Position numbers and translations under genes: made by a program
The notes under the pieces: model-generated
Databases searched by the model: none
What the model was told of the DNA's origin: nothing
The model's input: the letters and a program-made list of their open reading frames with translations, nothing else
NCBI GenBank assembly: GCA_024508355.1
Contig: JAMZEJ010000008.1
Location: 124,001 to 188,000 of the forward strand
DNA from: Rhizosaccharibacter radicis
GTDB lineage: Bacteria; Pseudomonadota; Alphaproteobacteria; Acetobacterales; Acetobacteraceae
Direction: 5' to 3'
DNA length: 64,000 bases
Shown here: piece after piece, positions 1-9,737 of the stretch
Layout: the number at the start of each line of letters is the position of its first letter
Position numbering within the stretch: the stretch's first letter is position 1

Positions 1-1839
1 GCCGCCGCCGTCGTCCTTGGTGCGGGCGTCACGGACGTTGTATTTCTCCAGCAGCACGCCGCTGCTGGCATAGGCCGCGATCTCGCGCTCGATCCAGCGC
101 CGGGCGATCTCCTCGGCCAGCGCGTCCTGGCCGTAGCGGCGCAGGCCGATCACCGCCATCCATTGCATCGGCGCCCAGCCATTGGGCGCGTCCCATTGCT
201 GGCCGTTGCGCATGTCGCTGGTGGTCATGCCGCCGGGGCGCAGCAGGCGGGCGCGGATGGTGTGCGCGGTGGCGTCCGCCTGAGCCTGCGTCGCCAGCCC
301 GAAGAACAGCGGCACCACCATCGCCGCGGTCGCTGCGTCGTTGCGGGTGTCGTCCTGCCACACATAGTCGGTGAACATGCCGCCGGTGGGATCCCACATC
401 AGCCGGCGGATCGCCCGGGCGCGGTCGGCGGCGCGATGCTCGAACGACGCCTGCTGGGCGGTGTCGTGCTTGAGGCCATACATCCGCGCCAGCGTTTGTT
501 CCATGTGCAGCACGATGCTGTTGAGATCCACCGGCAGGATCTTGGTGGTGCGCACGGTCTCGATGGACCGCCCGTCAGCGAACCAGCGCGAGGAGAAATC
601 CCAGCCGCTTTCGCCCGCCGCGCGCAGATCGCGATACATCTCGGCCGGTGGCCGGTGGCTGCGCGCGGCGGTTTCCACGTCCTCGCGGTAGCTCTCGTCG
701 CGCGGCGTGTCGCGGTCGTCCCAGTAGCGGTTGAGCACGGCGCCGTCATGCAGCCGCACCACGTGCCGGTGGGCCTGCCCGGGCTGCAGCGCATCCGCGC
801 CTTCCATCCAGTAATCGTATTCGCGGCGAAGCTCGGGAAGATACCGCAGATAAACGCCGTCGCCGTCGCGGGCCGCCACCAGGTCGATCATGCAGGCGAA
901 GAAGGGCGGCTCGGAGCGGGACAGGTAGTAGGAACGGTTGCCGTTGGGGATATGGCCGTAGCGGTCGATCAGCGACGCCATGTTGCGCAGCATGTCGACG
1001 GTGAGGTCGTGGCGGCCGCTCCGTTCCAGCCCCAGCATGGTGAAGTAGCTGTCCCAGTAATAGATCTCGCTGAAACGCCCGCCCGGCACCACGTAGGGAA
1101 ACGGCAGCGGCAGCAGCGACGACCAGCGCACTTCCCGGTCCGGCTGCCGCAGCAGCACGTTCCACATGTCGGCGATATAGGTCTTGATGTGACGGTCCGG
1201 CGCCGGCTTGAAGGCGATGTCGGCGCGCTCGGGCATGGTGAAATGGTCGAGCGTGAACCGGCGCAGCTCGAAGCCGGGACGCTTCGACTGCTGGTCGTAG
1301 TCGCGCATCACCTGGGCGGGCGGCACCGTCGCCACCGCGTCCGCGAAGGTCTTCTGGTCGGAGAAGATCTGCTCCAGCTCCACCTGGCGGTAGAGCGCGC
1401 CATAGAGCTCCGAGGGCGGCGGCGGGAGCGCCACCGGCGCTTGCGGCACGGCCGGAAACGGCGCGCCATCCGGGGCGGCGGGGAGGGCCACCGCGGTGGC
1501 GCCGGCATGATCCCCGGCCGGACCGGGCAGGCCCGGGACGCCGCCCGGCGCGCCGTCGGCCCGCGCCGCGACCGGCAGCGCGCAGGCACCGGCCAGCATG
1601 AGCACCAGCGCCGGGAGCCGGGCCGACGACCATCCCGGACACGCCGGGCGCCGGACGGGGGCGACGGCACCCCCAGCCGGAACGCGCGGCATCGCCGCCG
1701 CCCGGGCATGGGTGCCGCGCGGATCGGCGGAACGGCTCACGGGTGGCACGCCCGATGGATCGCCGGCGTCCCTGCCCAAGAAGCTGTCCGGGCTTCTGTA
1801 CGACGCCCCGCCCTGCCGGGCGCCCGCGTGTGCCGCCAT
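1..1839 (-). CDS. treA: Periplasmic alpha,alpha-trehalase (GH37), 3' end cut off by the window
   Basis: Hydrolyses trehalose to two glucoses, probably in the periplasm. 613 codons are visible. The frame is still open at base 1, and by comparison with TreA about 50 C-terminal residues are missing. Family signature 1 (PGGRFSEIYYWDSY) and signature 2 (QWDAPNGWAP) are both present. The catalytic acid is the Asp of ESGWDFSSRW and the base is the Glu of LLEKY near the cut. The ATG at 1839 is preceded by a perfect AGGAGG seven bases away. It gives about 75 extra residues before a hydrophobic signal-like stretch (LPALVLMLAGACALPVAARA), so a later ATG near 1692 is a realistic alternative start. Very confident of family, less so of start. 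Confidence 0.93.
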   Translation of the reverse strand, partial: MAAHAGARQGGASYRSPDSFLGRDAGDPSGVPPVSRSADPRGTHARAAAMPRVPAGGAVAPVRRPACPGWSSARLPALVLMLAGACALPVAARADGAPGGVPGLPGPAGDHAGATAVALPAAPDGAPFPAVPQAPVALPPPPSELYGALYRQVELEQIFSDQKTFADAVATVPPAQVMRDYDQQSKRPGFELRRFTLDHFTMPERADIAFKPAPDRHIKTYIADMWNVLLRQPDREVRWSSLLPLPFPYVVPGGRFSEIYYWDSYFTMLGLERSGRHDLTVDMLRNMASLIDRYGHIPNGNRSYYLSRSEPPFFACMIDLVAARDGDGVYLRYLPELRREYDYWMEGADALQPGQAHRHVVRLHDGAVLNRYWDDRDTPRDESYREDVETAARSHRPPAEMYRDLRAAGESGWDFSSRWFADGRSIETVRTTKILPVDLNSIVLHMEQTLARMYGLKHDTAQQASFEHRAADRARAIRRLMWDPTGGMFTDYVWQDDTRNDAATAAMVVPLFFGLATQAQADATAHTIRARLLRPGGMTTSDMRNGQQWDAPNGWAPMQWMAVIGLRRYGQDALAEEIARRWIEREIAAYASSGVLLEKYNVRDARTKDDGGG

Positions 1840-2028
1840 CGATCCTCCTGTTGCCGCCCCGGGGCGAACGGTTCCGGACGCCCGGGGTGCTTCGCTTTCC
1901 CGGTCGCACACAAGGCGCGCGCTGGAAAGGGCGGGGGATACCCGGACGGATGAAGGTCCCGTGCACGGGCCCGGTCGGAGGGCGTCGTTTCCGGGCGCCG
2001 ATGGAACGAGAGGCCCCGGAACGCGAAC

Positions 2029-2050
2029 GGGGCGGCCCGAAGGCCGCCCC
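2029..2050 (-). terminator. Stem-loop downstream of amtB
   Basis: Perfect 9-bp stem (GGGGCGGCC / GGCCGCCCC) closed by a UUCG-type tetraloop when read on the minus strand, 30 bases after the amtB stop. No clear U-tract follows, so it may be a terminator or a 3'-end stabiliser. Confidence 0.55.
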
Positions 2051-2079
2051 GCCGGAAACACCGTGCGCTCGCCGGGGGA

Positions 2080-3830
<1,751 letters not shown>

Positions 3831-3952
3831 TCAACCCATCGACCCGCGGGGCCGGCCGCCGGAACGCCCCCTTCCGGGGATCCGCACACACCGACCACTC
3901 CCGACGCCGCGCCGGAGCCTTCGACGATTGACACGCTACCGTTCCAAAATCC

Positions 3953-3968
3953 ATGCCAACCCGTGCCA
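3953..3968 (-). promoter_or_regulatory. Candidate sigma-54 (RpoN) promoter for glnK-amtB
   Basis: On the minus strand the sequence reads TGGCACGGGTTGGCAT, close to the -24/-12 consensus TGGCACG-N4-TTGC. GG and GC are 9 rather than 10 bases apart, which normally weakens these promoters. Its position upstream of a nitrogen-regulated operon supports it. I saw no clear NtrC site. Confidence 0.35.
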
Positions 3969-4051
3969 GATGCCGCGATCGTGGGGCGGCCCGTTTCTGC
4001 CGGCACCGCGTTCCCGGCCGACGGGCGCGTCTGCACAGGGTCGAGGCAGTG

Positions 4052-5524
4052 ATGGCGGCATTTGAAAGCACTCCCGTGACCCAGCCTTCCGTTTCTTCCT
4101 CAGATCACGCCGCCGCTCCGCTCGATGGGCACCCCCTGGAACAGCAGCCGGGGCAATCTTCCGGCACCGCTCCGGGGAGCATCGCGGCGGCGGCCGGCGG
4201 CGATGACGTGCTCGAGGTCGCGGTGTGCGTGATCGGGGCGGGACCGGTCGGCGCCACCCTCGCCTGCCGCCTGGCGTCGGCCGGGATGGCGGTGGCGGTG
4301 GTGGACCGGCAGCCCCTGCCGCCCATGGAACACCCGGCGTTCGACGGCCGCGCCTATGCGGTGGCCAGCGCGTCCCGCCGGCTGCTGGAGGAAGCGGGGG
4401 TGTGGGAGCGGCTGCCCCTGCCCGTGTGCCCGATCGAGGGGATCAGGGTCAGCGACGGCAGGCCCGGGCGCCCGGCCTCCCCCTTGTTCCTGCATTTCGA
4501 TCCGGAGGAGCTGCGCGGCGAGCTCCAGGGGCGGCCGTTCGGCTGGATGGTGGAAGCGCGCTCGCTGCGCATCGCGCTGAACGCCGCGCTGCACGAGCTG
4601 CCCGGCCTGCATCTGGTGGCGCCGGCCGAAGCCACGGTGCAGCGCTCCGCGGACGGCGCGGTGATCCGCACCAGCACCGGCCGGGTGATCCGCGCCCGCT
4701 TGGTGGTGGCCGCGGAGGGCCGCAACAGCCCGCTGCGGGCCGAGGCGAACATCCCGGTCACCAGGCTGCCCTACAACCAGAGCGGCATCGTGTGCGCGAT
4801 CCGGCACGAGAAGCCGCACAACAACCACGCGCTGGAGCATTTCCTGCCCGGCGGCCCGTTCGCCCAGCTGCCGATGGTGCCGTCCGAGGCCGGTCAGAAC
4901 CTGTCGGCGGTGGTGTGGACGGAACGGACCCGGCTGGCCGAGCGTCTGGTGGCGTTGCCGGACGAGCTGTTCGCCCACGAGATCGCGCGCAGGCTCGGTC
5001 CCGGGCTTGGCCAGGTCGCGCCGGTCGGGCGGCGCTGGATCTACCCGCTGTCCGCCCAGTACGCCCATCGCTACCACGACACCAGGCTGGCGCTGATCGG
5101 CGACGCCGCGCACGGCATCCACCCGATCGCGGGCCAGGGGCTCAATCTCGGCTTCCGCGACGTGATGGCCCTGTCGAGGCTGCTGATCGAGGCGGCGGCG
5201 GCCGGGGCCGATCCGGGCGACGCGGCCCTGCTGCGCCGCTACCAGGCGGACCGGCGACCGGCCAACATGACCATGCTGGTGGCGACGGACCTGCTGGACC
5301 GGCTGTTCTCCAACGACAACCCCGCGATCCGGCTCGCCCGCGATGTCGGCATCGCGGCCGTGCACCGGCTGCCGGGGCTCAAGCGTCTGTTCATGACCGC
5401 AGCGATGGGCGCCGTCCCCGGCGAGGCGGCGCGGCGCCCTCGCATCCCGGAAGGCGATCCCCTATCTGGGAGAAACGGTTTCCCGGACCGCTCCCGGGCC
5501 GGCGAAGGCAGGCCACACGCATGA
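4052..5524 (+). CDS. UbiH/UbiF/COQ6-family FAD-dependent hydroxylase
   Basis: Flavin monooxygenase of the family that hydroxylates the ubiquinone ring. 490 residues from the chosen ATG, which follows GAGGCAG. An upstream in-frame ATG at 3953 lacks a ribosome site. The first ~55 residues are low-complexity. They are followed by the FAD dinucleotide motif VIGAGPVGATLA, the middle motif VVAAEGRNSPLR, and the ribityl-binding motif GDAAHGIHPIAGQGLNLGF. Which ring position it hydroxylates (UbiH, UbiF, UbiL or UbiM type) cannot be told from sequence alone. The stop overlaps the cysE start (ATGA), which suggests co-transcription. Confidence 0.9.
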   Translation: MAAFESTPVTQPSVSSSDHAAAPLDGHPLEQQPGQSSGTAPGSIAAAAGGDDVLEVAVCVIGAGPVGATLACRLASAGMAVAVVDRQPLPPMEHPAFDGRAYAVASASRRLLEEAGVWERLPLPVCPIEGIRVSDGRPGRPASPLFLHFDPEELRGELQGRPFGWMVEARSLRIALNAALHELPGLHLVAPAEATVQRSADGAVIRTSTGRVIRARLVVAAEGRNSPLRAEANIPVTRLPYNQSGIVCAIRHEKPHNNHALEHFLPGGPFAQLPMVPSEAGQNLSAVVWTERTRLAERLVALPDELFAHEIARRLGPGLGQVAPVGRRWIYPLSAQYAHRYHDTRLALIGDAAHGIHPIAGQGLNLGFRDVMALSRLLIEAAAAGADPGDAALLRRYQADRRPANMTMLVATDLLDRLFSNDNPAIRLARDVGIAAVHRLPGLKRLFMTAAMGAVPGEAARRPRIPEGDPLSGRNGFPDRSRAGEGRPHA

Positions 5525-6366
5525 TGGACTCCACCACCCTTTCGTCCCCGCCCGTCGCCGACGCGGAGCCGCCGATCGCGCCGGTGGAGGCGCTGTGGCA
5601 GCAGATGCGGCGGGAGGCGATCGTGTGCTGCGATCCGATCATGGAACGGGTGATGCGCACGGGCATCCACGACCATGCCGGGTTCGGAAACGCGGTGGCG
5701 GCGCTGATCGGCCGCAAGATGGCGGATTCTGCCGTGCCCGCAGACGCATTGGTGGAGCTCGCCCAGGCCGCCCAGCAGGCGGAGCCGGGGCTGGTGCTGG
5801 CGGCCGCGGACGACCTGCGGGCGATCCGCGAGCGCGACCCCGCCTGCCCCGATTACGTGACCCCGTTCCTGTATTTCAAAGGCTACCAGGCGATCCAGGT
5901 GCACCGGGTCGCGCACTGGCTGTGGGCGGCTGGGAGGCGCCATCTCGCGGGCCACCTGCAGAGCCGCTGTTCCGAGCTGTTCGGCATGGACATCCATCCG
6001 GCGGCGGTGCTGGGGCGACGCATCCTGATCGACCACGGCACCGGCATCGTGATCGGCGAGACCTGCGTGCTGGGCGACGACGTGTCCATGCTGCAGGGCG
6101 TCACCCTGGGCGGCACGGGGAAGCATCAGGGCGACCGGCATCCGAAGATCCACCGCGGCGTGCTGATCGGCGCCGGGGCCAAGGTGCTGGGCAACATCGT
6201 GATCGGCGAGGGCGCCAAGGTGGGAGCCGGCTCCATCGTTCTCGAACCGGTGCCGCCCTACACCACGGTGGTGGGCAACCCGGCGCGGCGGGTGGGCACC
6301 CGCCATTCCAACCTGCCGGCCCTCACCATGGACCAGAGCCTGCCGCCGGTGGACTACGTGATCTGA
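5521..6366 (+). CDS. cysE: Serine O-acetyltransferase
   Basis: Transfers acetyl from acetyl-CoA to L-serine, the first committed step of cysteine synthesis. 281 residues. An N-terminal helical domain carries YVTPFLYFKGYQAIQVHR, and a left-handed beta-helix of hexapeptide repeats holds the active-site histidines (IDHGTGIVIGET and GDRHPKIHRGVLIGAG). The C-terminal tail ends in Ile, as needed for docking with cysteine synthase in this family. The first ATG overlaps the preceding hydroxylase stop. A second ATG lies directly after it. Confidence 0.95.
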   Translation: MMDSTTLSSPPVADAEPPIAPVEALWQQMRREAIVCCDPIMERVMRTGIHDHAGFGNAVAALIGRKMADSAVPADALVELAQAAQQAEPGLVLAAADDLRAIRERDPACPDYVTPFLYFKGYQAIQVHRVAHWLWAAGRRHLAGHLQSRCSELFGMDIHPAAVLGRRILIDHGTGIVIGETCVLGDDVSMLQGVTLGGTGKHQGDRHPKIHRGVLIGAGAKVLGNIVIGEGAKVGAGSIVLEPVPPYTTVVGNPARRVGTRHSNLPALTMDQSLPPVDYVI

Positions 6367-6451
6367 GGCACCGGCGCCCTTTCCCGCCCCGCCGGGCGGC
6401 GGTCGCGCCGGCCGGGCCGATGGACGGACATTGGGTCGGGCCTAAGGCCTG

Positions 6452-6649
6452 ATGCCGAGGGGCGTGGCCAAGGCCGACCTGCCGAGCAAGCCCTGCGCGC
6501 GTTGCGGGCGGCCCTTCTCCTGGCGGCGCAAATGGGCCCGCTGCTGGGACGAGGTCCGGTTCTGTTCGGACGCCTGCCGGCGGGGCCGGCCGACCGCCGG
6601 TCCGGACCCGTCGCCGCCCGCCTCCGCGCCTCAGCGCACCAGCTCGTAG
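6452..6649 (+). CDS. DUF2256 family small zinc-ribbon-like protein
   Basis: 65-residue protein with the typical pattern of this uncharacterised family: KPCARCGRPFSWRRKWARCWDEVRFCSDACR, shown here only as its spaced cysteines (CxxC ... CxxxC) that could bind a metal. Translation starts at an ATG a few bases after AAGG in a small palindrome (GGCCTAAGGCC). Its last 19 bases overlap, tail to tail, the 3' end of rlmB on the other strand. Function unknown. Confidence 0.75.
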   Translation: MPRGVAKADLPSKPCARCGRPFSWRRKWARCWDEVRFCSDACRRGRPTAGPDPSPPASAPQRTSS

Positions 6650-7710
6650 AGCGCCACCGCCGCGGCGTTGGACACGTTGAGGCTTTCCATGCCGCCCGGC
6701 ATCGACAGGCCCGCGATCTCGTCGCAGGTCTCGCGGGTCAGGCGCCGCAGCCCCTCGCCCTCCGCGCCCAGCACCAGCGCCACGCGGCGGCCGCGGAAAC
6801 CGCCGCCGTCCAGCCGGCCGCCGCCGGCATCGAGCCCGACGGCCCACAGTCCCGCCGCCTTCAGGGCGGCCAGGGCGCGCGACAGGTTCACCGCGCGCAC
6901 CAGCGGCACCATCTCCAGGGCACCGGAGGCGGCCTTGGCCAGAACCCCGGCTTCCTCGGGCGCGTGGCGGTCCTGCACCACCACGGCGGCGGCACCGAAG
7001 GCCGCGGCGGACCGCAGGATCGAGCCCACGTTGCGCGGATCGGTGACCTGATCCAGCAGCAGCACCGGGCCCGGCCGTTGTTCCAGCAGTTGTTCCAGCG
7101 GCGGCGGATCGAGCGGATCGGCCAGCAGCGCCATGCCTTGATGCACCGCCTCGCGGCCGAGCATGGTTTCCAGCGTGCGCCGGTCCACCCGCTCGGGCGG
7201 GAGGGGCAGCGTCTTGCCGCGACGGCGCTCGTTCAGGGTGGCTTGCGCTTCTTCCGTCAGCAGCAGGCGGTGCAGGCGGCGATGGGGATTGTCCAGCGCG
7301 GCATCCACCGGATGCAGCCCGTAGAGCCAGTACCCCTCGGCACCGGACGCGCCCCTGCTCCGCCCCCCTCGCCCGGCGCGCTCATGACCACCGCGCTCAT
7401 GACCGGCCCGGTCGCGCGGTCCGCGCTCCCGTGGCTCCTGATCCCTCGATCCCCGATCCGGGGCTCCGCCACCCGCCGCCCGCGCCCCCCGGTCGTCGTG
7501 ACGATCGGGCGCCGTGGCGCGCCCCGGAAGACCCCGCTCGCGGTGCTGCCGGCCCACCTCCCCAGCGGCGCCGCGCGCCTCCCCCCCGTGGGCGTGGGCC
7601 GACGACGGGCGAGCGCCTCGTTCCGCGCGCTGCTGCCGTCCCAGCTTGGAATCATGTCCGCCCGAGCGGGTCGGCGGCCTGGAAGAACGTCCGGACGGTT
7701 TGTGAGCCAT
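6631..7710 (-). CDS. rlmB: 23S rRNA 2'-O-methyltransferase RlmB (TrmH/SpoU family)
   Basis: SAM-dependent SPOUT methylase predicted to modify G2251 of 23S rRNA. All three family motifs are present: DQVTDPRNVGSILRSAAAFG, LVLGAEGEGLRRLT and SMPGGMESLNVSNAAAVALY. The substrate-binding domain (YWLYGLHPVDAAL) starts only at about residue 125. The preceding residues form an Arg/Gly/His-rich, probably disordered extension. The ATG has AGGATC in front. 359 residues against about 250 for E. coli RlmB. Location next to tRNA-Tyr and secE-nusG is common in alphaproteobacteria. Confidence 0.9.
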   Translation of the reverse strand: MAHKPSGRSSRPPTRSGGHDSKLGRQQRAERGARPSSAHAHGGEARGAAGEVGRQHRERGLPGRATAPDRHDDRGARAAGGGAPDRGSRDQEPRERGPRDRAGHERGGHERAGRGGRSRGASGAEGYWLYGLHPVDAALDNPHRRLHRLLLTEEAQATLNERRRGKTLPLPPERVDRRTLETMLGREAVHQGMALLADPLDPPPLEQLLEQRPGPVLLLDQVTDPRNVGSILRSAAAFGAAAVVVQDRHAPEEAGVLAKAASGALEMVPLVRAVNLSRALAALKAAGLWAVGLDAGGGRLDGGGFRGRRVALVLGAEGEGLRRLTRETCDEIAGLSMPGGMESLNVSNAAAVALYELVR

Positions 7711-7823
7711 GTGCCGATCCTAGGGCGATCGGCGTCTCCCGTCATCGCCACGCCATGCGCATCGACGGTGACGGCCGGCATCCATTGACACGCCGCGTCC
7801 GCCGGCTTAGGTCGCTCCCCACC

Positions 7824-7909
7824 GGAAGGGTGCCCGAGTGGCTAAAGGGGGCGGACTGTAAATCCGCTGGCGTACGCCTACGTTGGTTCGAATCCAACCC
7901 CTTCCACCA
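7824..7909 (+). tRNA. tRNA-Tyr (GTA)
   Basis: Acceptor GGAAGGG pairs with CCCTTCC. The anticodon loop CTGTAAA carries GTA at 7858-7860. It has the long class II variable arm and T-loop GGTTCGAATCC, and CCA is encoded. All arms fold. Confidence 0.97.
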
Positions 7910-7966
7910 CCTCACCTCCGGACGCCGAAACGCCGCCCGTCATGGCATCGCGCGGTGACGAAAGGT

Positions 7967-8212
7967 TCACTCTTCGCGGCTCCATCCCTTGGTCAACCGG
8001 TCGGACCGGCAGAACAGCGACTGGTGCGCCGCGTGCGTCGGCTCCGTGGAACCGTCCACGGCATCAATCGGCGGATCGAAACGCACCTGAACGCGTTTCA
8101 ATTCGTGCAAGGACAAGGTCGGTTCGATCTTGATCACAACTGCACGGTGCCGTTTACCGCCGAGTGGCGCCATTACCAGGTCGCCCTCGAATAGTTCTTC
8201 GGATACGGACAT
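7967..8212 (-). CDS. Hypothetical protein, 81 residues
   Basis: Short acidic-to-basic soluble protein (begins MSVSEELFEGDLVMAPLGG, ends with a charged tail) sitting between tRNA-Tyr and tRNA-Gly. The start is well supported by AAGGAG seven bases before the ATG. An upstream in-frame extension to 8329 has no ribosome site. It has a predicted beta-rich core (RHRAVVIKIEPTLSLHEL, then VQVRFDPPIDAV), no signal peptide and no membrane segment. I do not recognise the family. Confidence 0.65.
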   Translation of the reverse strand: MSVSEELFEGDLVMAPLGGKRHRAVVIKIEPTLSLHELKRVQVRFDPPIDAVDGSTEPTHAAHQSLFCRSDRLTKGWSREE

Positions 8213-8344
8213 TACTGTCTCCTTCCCTTTCGGGAAGCCTAGACCCGCGGCGACGAAACCGGAACATCCCAAGAATGCGACAACGCCCGGGGGCCTGGAA
8301 TATGTCGGGCCAGCAGGGCGCGCGCGCACTGGGGAAGAGGGAGC

Positions 8345-8418
8345 TGGAGCGGGCGAAGGGAATCGAACCCTCCTCGGTAGCTTGGAAGGCTACTGCATTA
8401 CCACTATGCTACGCCCGC
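8345..8418 (-). tRNA. tRNA-Gly (TCC)
   Basis: Reads on the minus strand: acceptor GCGGGCG with CGCCCGC, anticodon loop CTTCCAA (TCC), T-loop GGTTCGATTCC, discriminator T and an encoded CCA. Orientation is opposite to the flanking tRNA-Tyr and tRNA-Trp. Confidence 0.97.
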
Positions 8419-8624
8419 GATCGCCGCGTCCGCATCTAGCGCCGTTCCGGGATGCCGGCAAGGGCATCCGGACGCGAGGCTCCTCCATCCGGGGCCGGTG
8501 CGCCGCCGGGACCCTCTTGACTTATGGGCCGCGAGGCCCTCTTTACCCGCCTCGCGCCGAGCTGTTTCCGGCGGGTATCCCGATCGTCCGGTCGGGAGCA
8601 TCCGCGGGGCGCAGCTGGCGTTGC

Positions 8625-8701
8625 AGGGGTGTAGCTCAATTGGCTAGAGCGCCGGTCTCCAAAACCGGAGGTTGCGGGTTCGAGACCCTCCGCCCCTGCC
8701 A
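8625..8701 (+). tRNA. tRNA-Trp (CCA)
   Basis: Acceptor AGGGGTG pairs with CGCCCCT. The anticodon loop CTCCAAA (CCA) sits on a CCGGT/ACCGG stem, the T-loop is GGTTCGAGACC, and CCA is encoded. Directly upstream of secE, as in most proteobacteria. Confidence 0.97.
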
Positions 8702-8785
8702 TCCCATCCCCCCTCTTGCCGCCTTGTTGCCGATCCGGCGCAGTGCCGGCATAGGGTTCGTTCGCGGTCGGCAGAGGATCAGTTC

Positions 8786-8980
8786 GTGGCGGTCAGTCCT
8801 GCGAAGTTCGTGCGCGAGGTGCGCGCCGAGGCGGCCAAGGTCACCTGGCCCACGCGCCGCACCACCCTGATCACGACCGGGCTCGTCGCCGCGATGGCGA
8901 CGCTCACGGCCATCTTCTTCTTCGTGGTGGACCAGATCATCGGCCTCGGCGTGCGCGCGCTGTTCGGGCTCGGCGGGTAA
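8786..8980 (+). CDS. secE: Preprotein translocase subunit SecE
   Basis: Single-span essential subunit of the SecYEG protein-conducting channel. 64 residues, typical of the short alphaproteobacterial form. The amphipathic helix FVREVRAEAAKVTWPTRR with the conserved KVTWPTR motif is followed by one membrane helix. The GTG start with AGAGGATC in front is preferred, because longer in-frame extensions would run back into tRNA-Trp. nusG follows after 21 bases. Confidence 0.95.
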   Translation: MAVSPAKFVREVRAEAAKVTWPTRRTTLITTGLVAAMATLTAIFFFVVDQIIGLGVRALFGLGG

Positions 8981-9001
8981 TCGAGGAGCTAGGAACCGGA
9001 C

Positions 9002-9532
9002 ATGGCGAAGCGCTGGTACGTCGTTCACGTTTATTCTGGCTTCGAGAAGAAGATCTCGCAGGCCATCAAGGAGCAGGCCGAGCAGAAGGGCCTGGCCGAC
9101 CATATCGACGAGGTGCTGGTCCCCTCCGAGGAGGTGGTCGAGGTGCGCCGCGGGCAGAAGGTCAACGCCGAGCGCAAGTTCTTCCCCGGCTACGTGCTGG
9201 TGAAGATGGAGCTCACCGACGACACCTGGCACCTGATCAAGGACACGCCCAAGGTCACCGGCTTCCTCGGCACCAAGACCCGTCCCTCGCCCATCTCCGA
9301 GGCCGAGGCCGAGCGGATCATGAAGCAGACCCAGGAAGGCGTGGAGCGTCCGCGCCCCTCCGTCCTGTTCGAGGTCGGCGAGCAGGTCCGGGTGGCCGAC
9401 GGTCCGTTCACCTCGTTCAACGGCACGGTCGAGGAGGTGGACGAGGAGAAGGGCCGCCTGAAGGTCAGCGTGTCCATCTTCGGCCGCTCGACCCCCGTGG
9501 ACCTCGAATACGCCCAGGTCGAGAAGGTCTGA
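9002..9532 (+). CDS. nusG: Transcription termination/antitermination factor NusG
   Basis: Binds RNA polymerase, suppresses pausing, and couples transcription to Rho and the ribosome. 176 residues with the NGN domain first ([19 protein letters not shown]) and a C-terminal KOW domain ([21 protein letters not shown]). Start follows GGAGCTAGGA. Second gene of the secE-nusG pair. The usual next gene, rplK, is not here. A stem-loop and short direct repeats follow instead. Confidence 0.97.
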   Translation: MAKRWYVVHVYSGFEKKISQAIKEQAEQKGLADHIDEVLVPSEEVVEVRRGQKVNAERKFFPGYVLVKMELTDDTWHLIKDTPKVTGFLGTKTRPSPISEAEAERIMKQTQEGVERPRPSVLFEVGEQVRVADGPFTSFNGTVEEVDEEKGRLKVSVSIFGRSTPVDLEYAQVEKV

Positions 9533-9540
9533 GAAACCGC

Positions 9541-9567
9541 GCACGGGCCGCTGCTGGCGGTCCGTGC
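9541..9567 (+). terminator. Stem-loop after nusG
   Basis: 10-bp stem with a single G-U pair (GCACGGGCCG / CGGTCCGTGC) and a 7-base loop, 8 bases after the nusG stop. The U-tract is poor, so this could be an inefficient terminator. Confidence 0.5.
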
Positions 9568-9601
9568 CACGGCCTGTCTGATCGCCGGCGCAGTCCTGTA
9601 C

Positions 9602-9640
9602 TCTCGATCCGGTAATCTCGATCCGGCGCCCTCGATCAGG
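9602..9640. repeat. Short direct repeats TCTCGATCCGG
   Basis: Two exact 11-base copies (9602-9612 and 9616-9626) and a third, imperfect copy (9631-9640) in the gap between nusG and the cupin gene. No function inferred. Confidence 0.5.
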
Positions 9641-9737
9641 AAGCCGTATCCCCAACGGCTTCTTCAGGGCGGAACAGCACCACCGCCGCCTCCTTCCCAC
9701 GCGGCCCGCGGAGCTTTCGACGCTTCCGGCGACGCCT

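Noticed and set aside
3917-3922. TTGACA box upstream of the UbiH-like gene
   Set aside because: No -10 box at 16-18 bases.
3953-4051. 33-residue N-terminal extension of the UbiH-like protein
   Set aside because: Arg-rich, no ribosome site, and it overlaps the likely glnK promoter. The ATG at 4052 has GAGGCAG.
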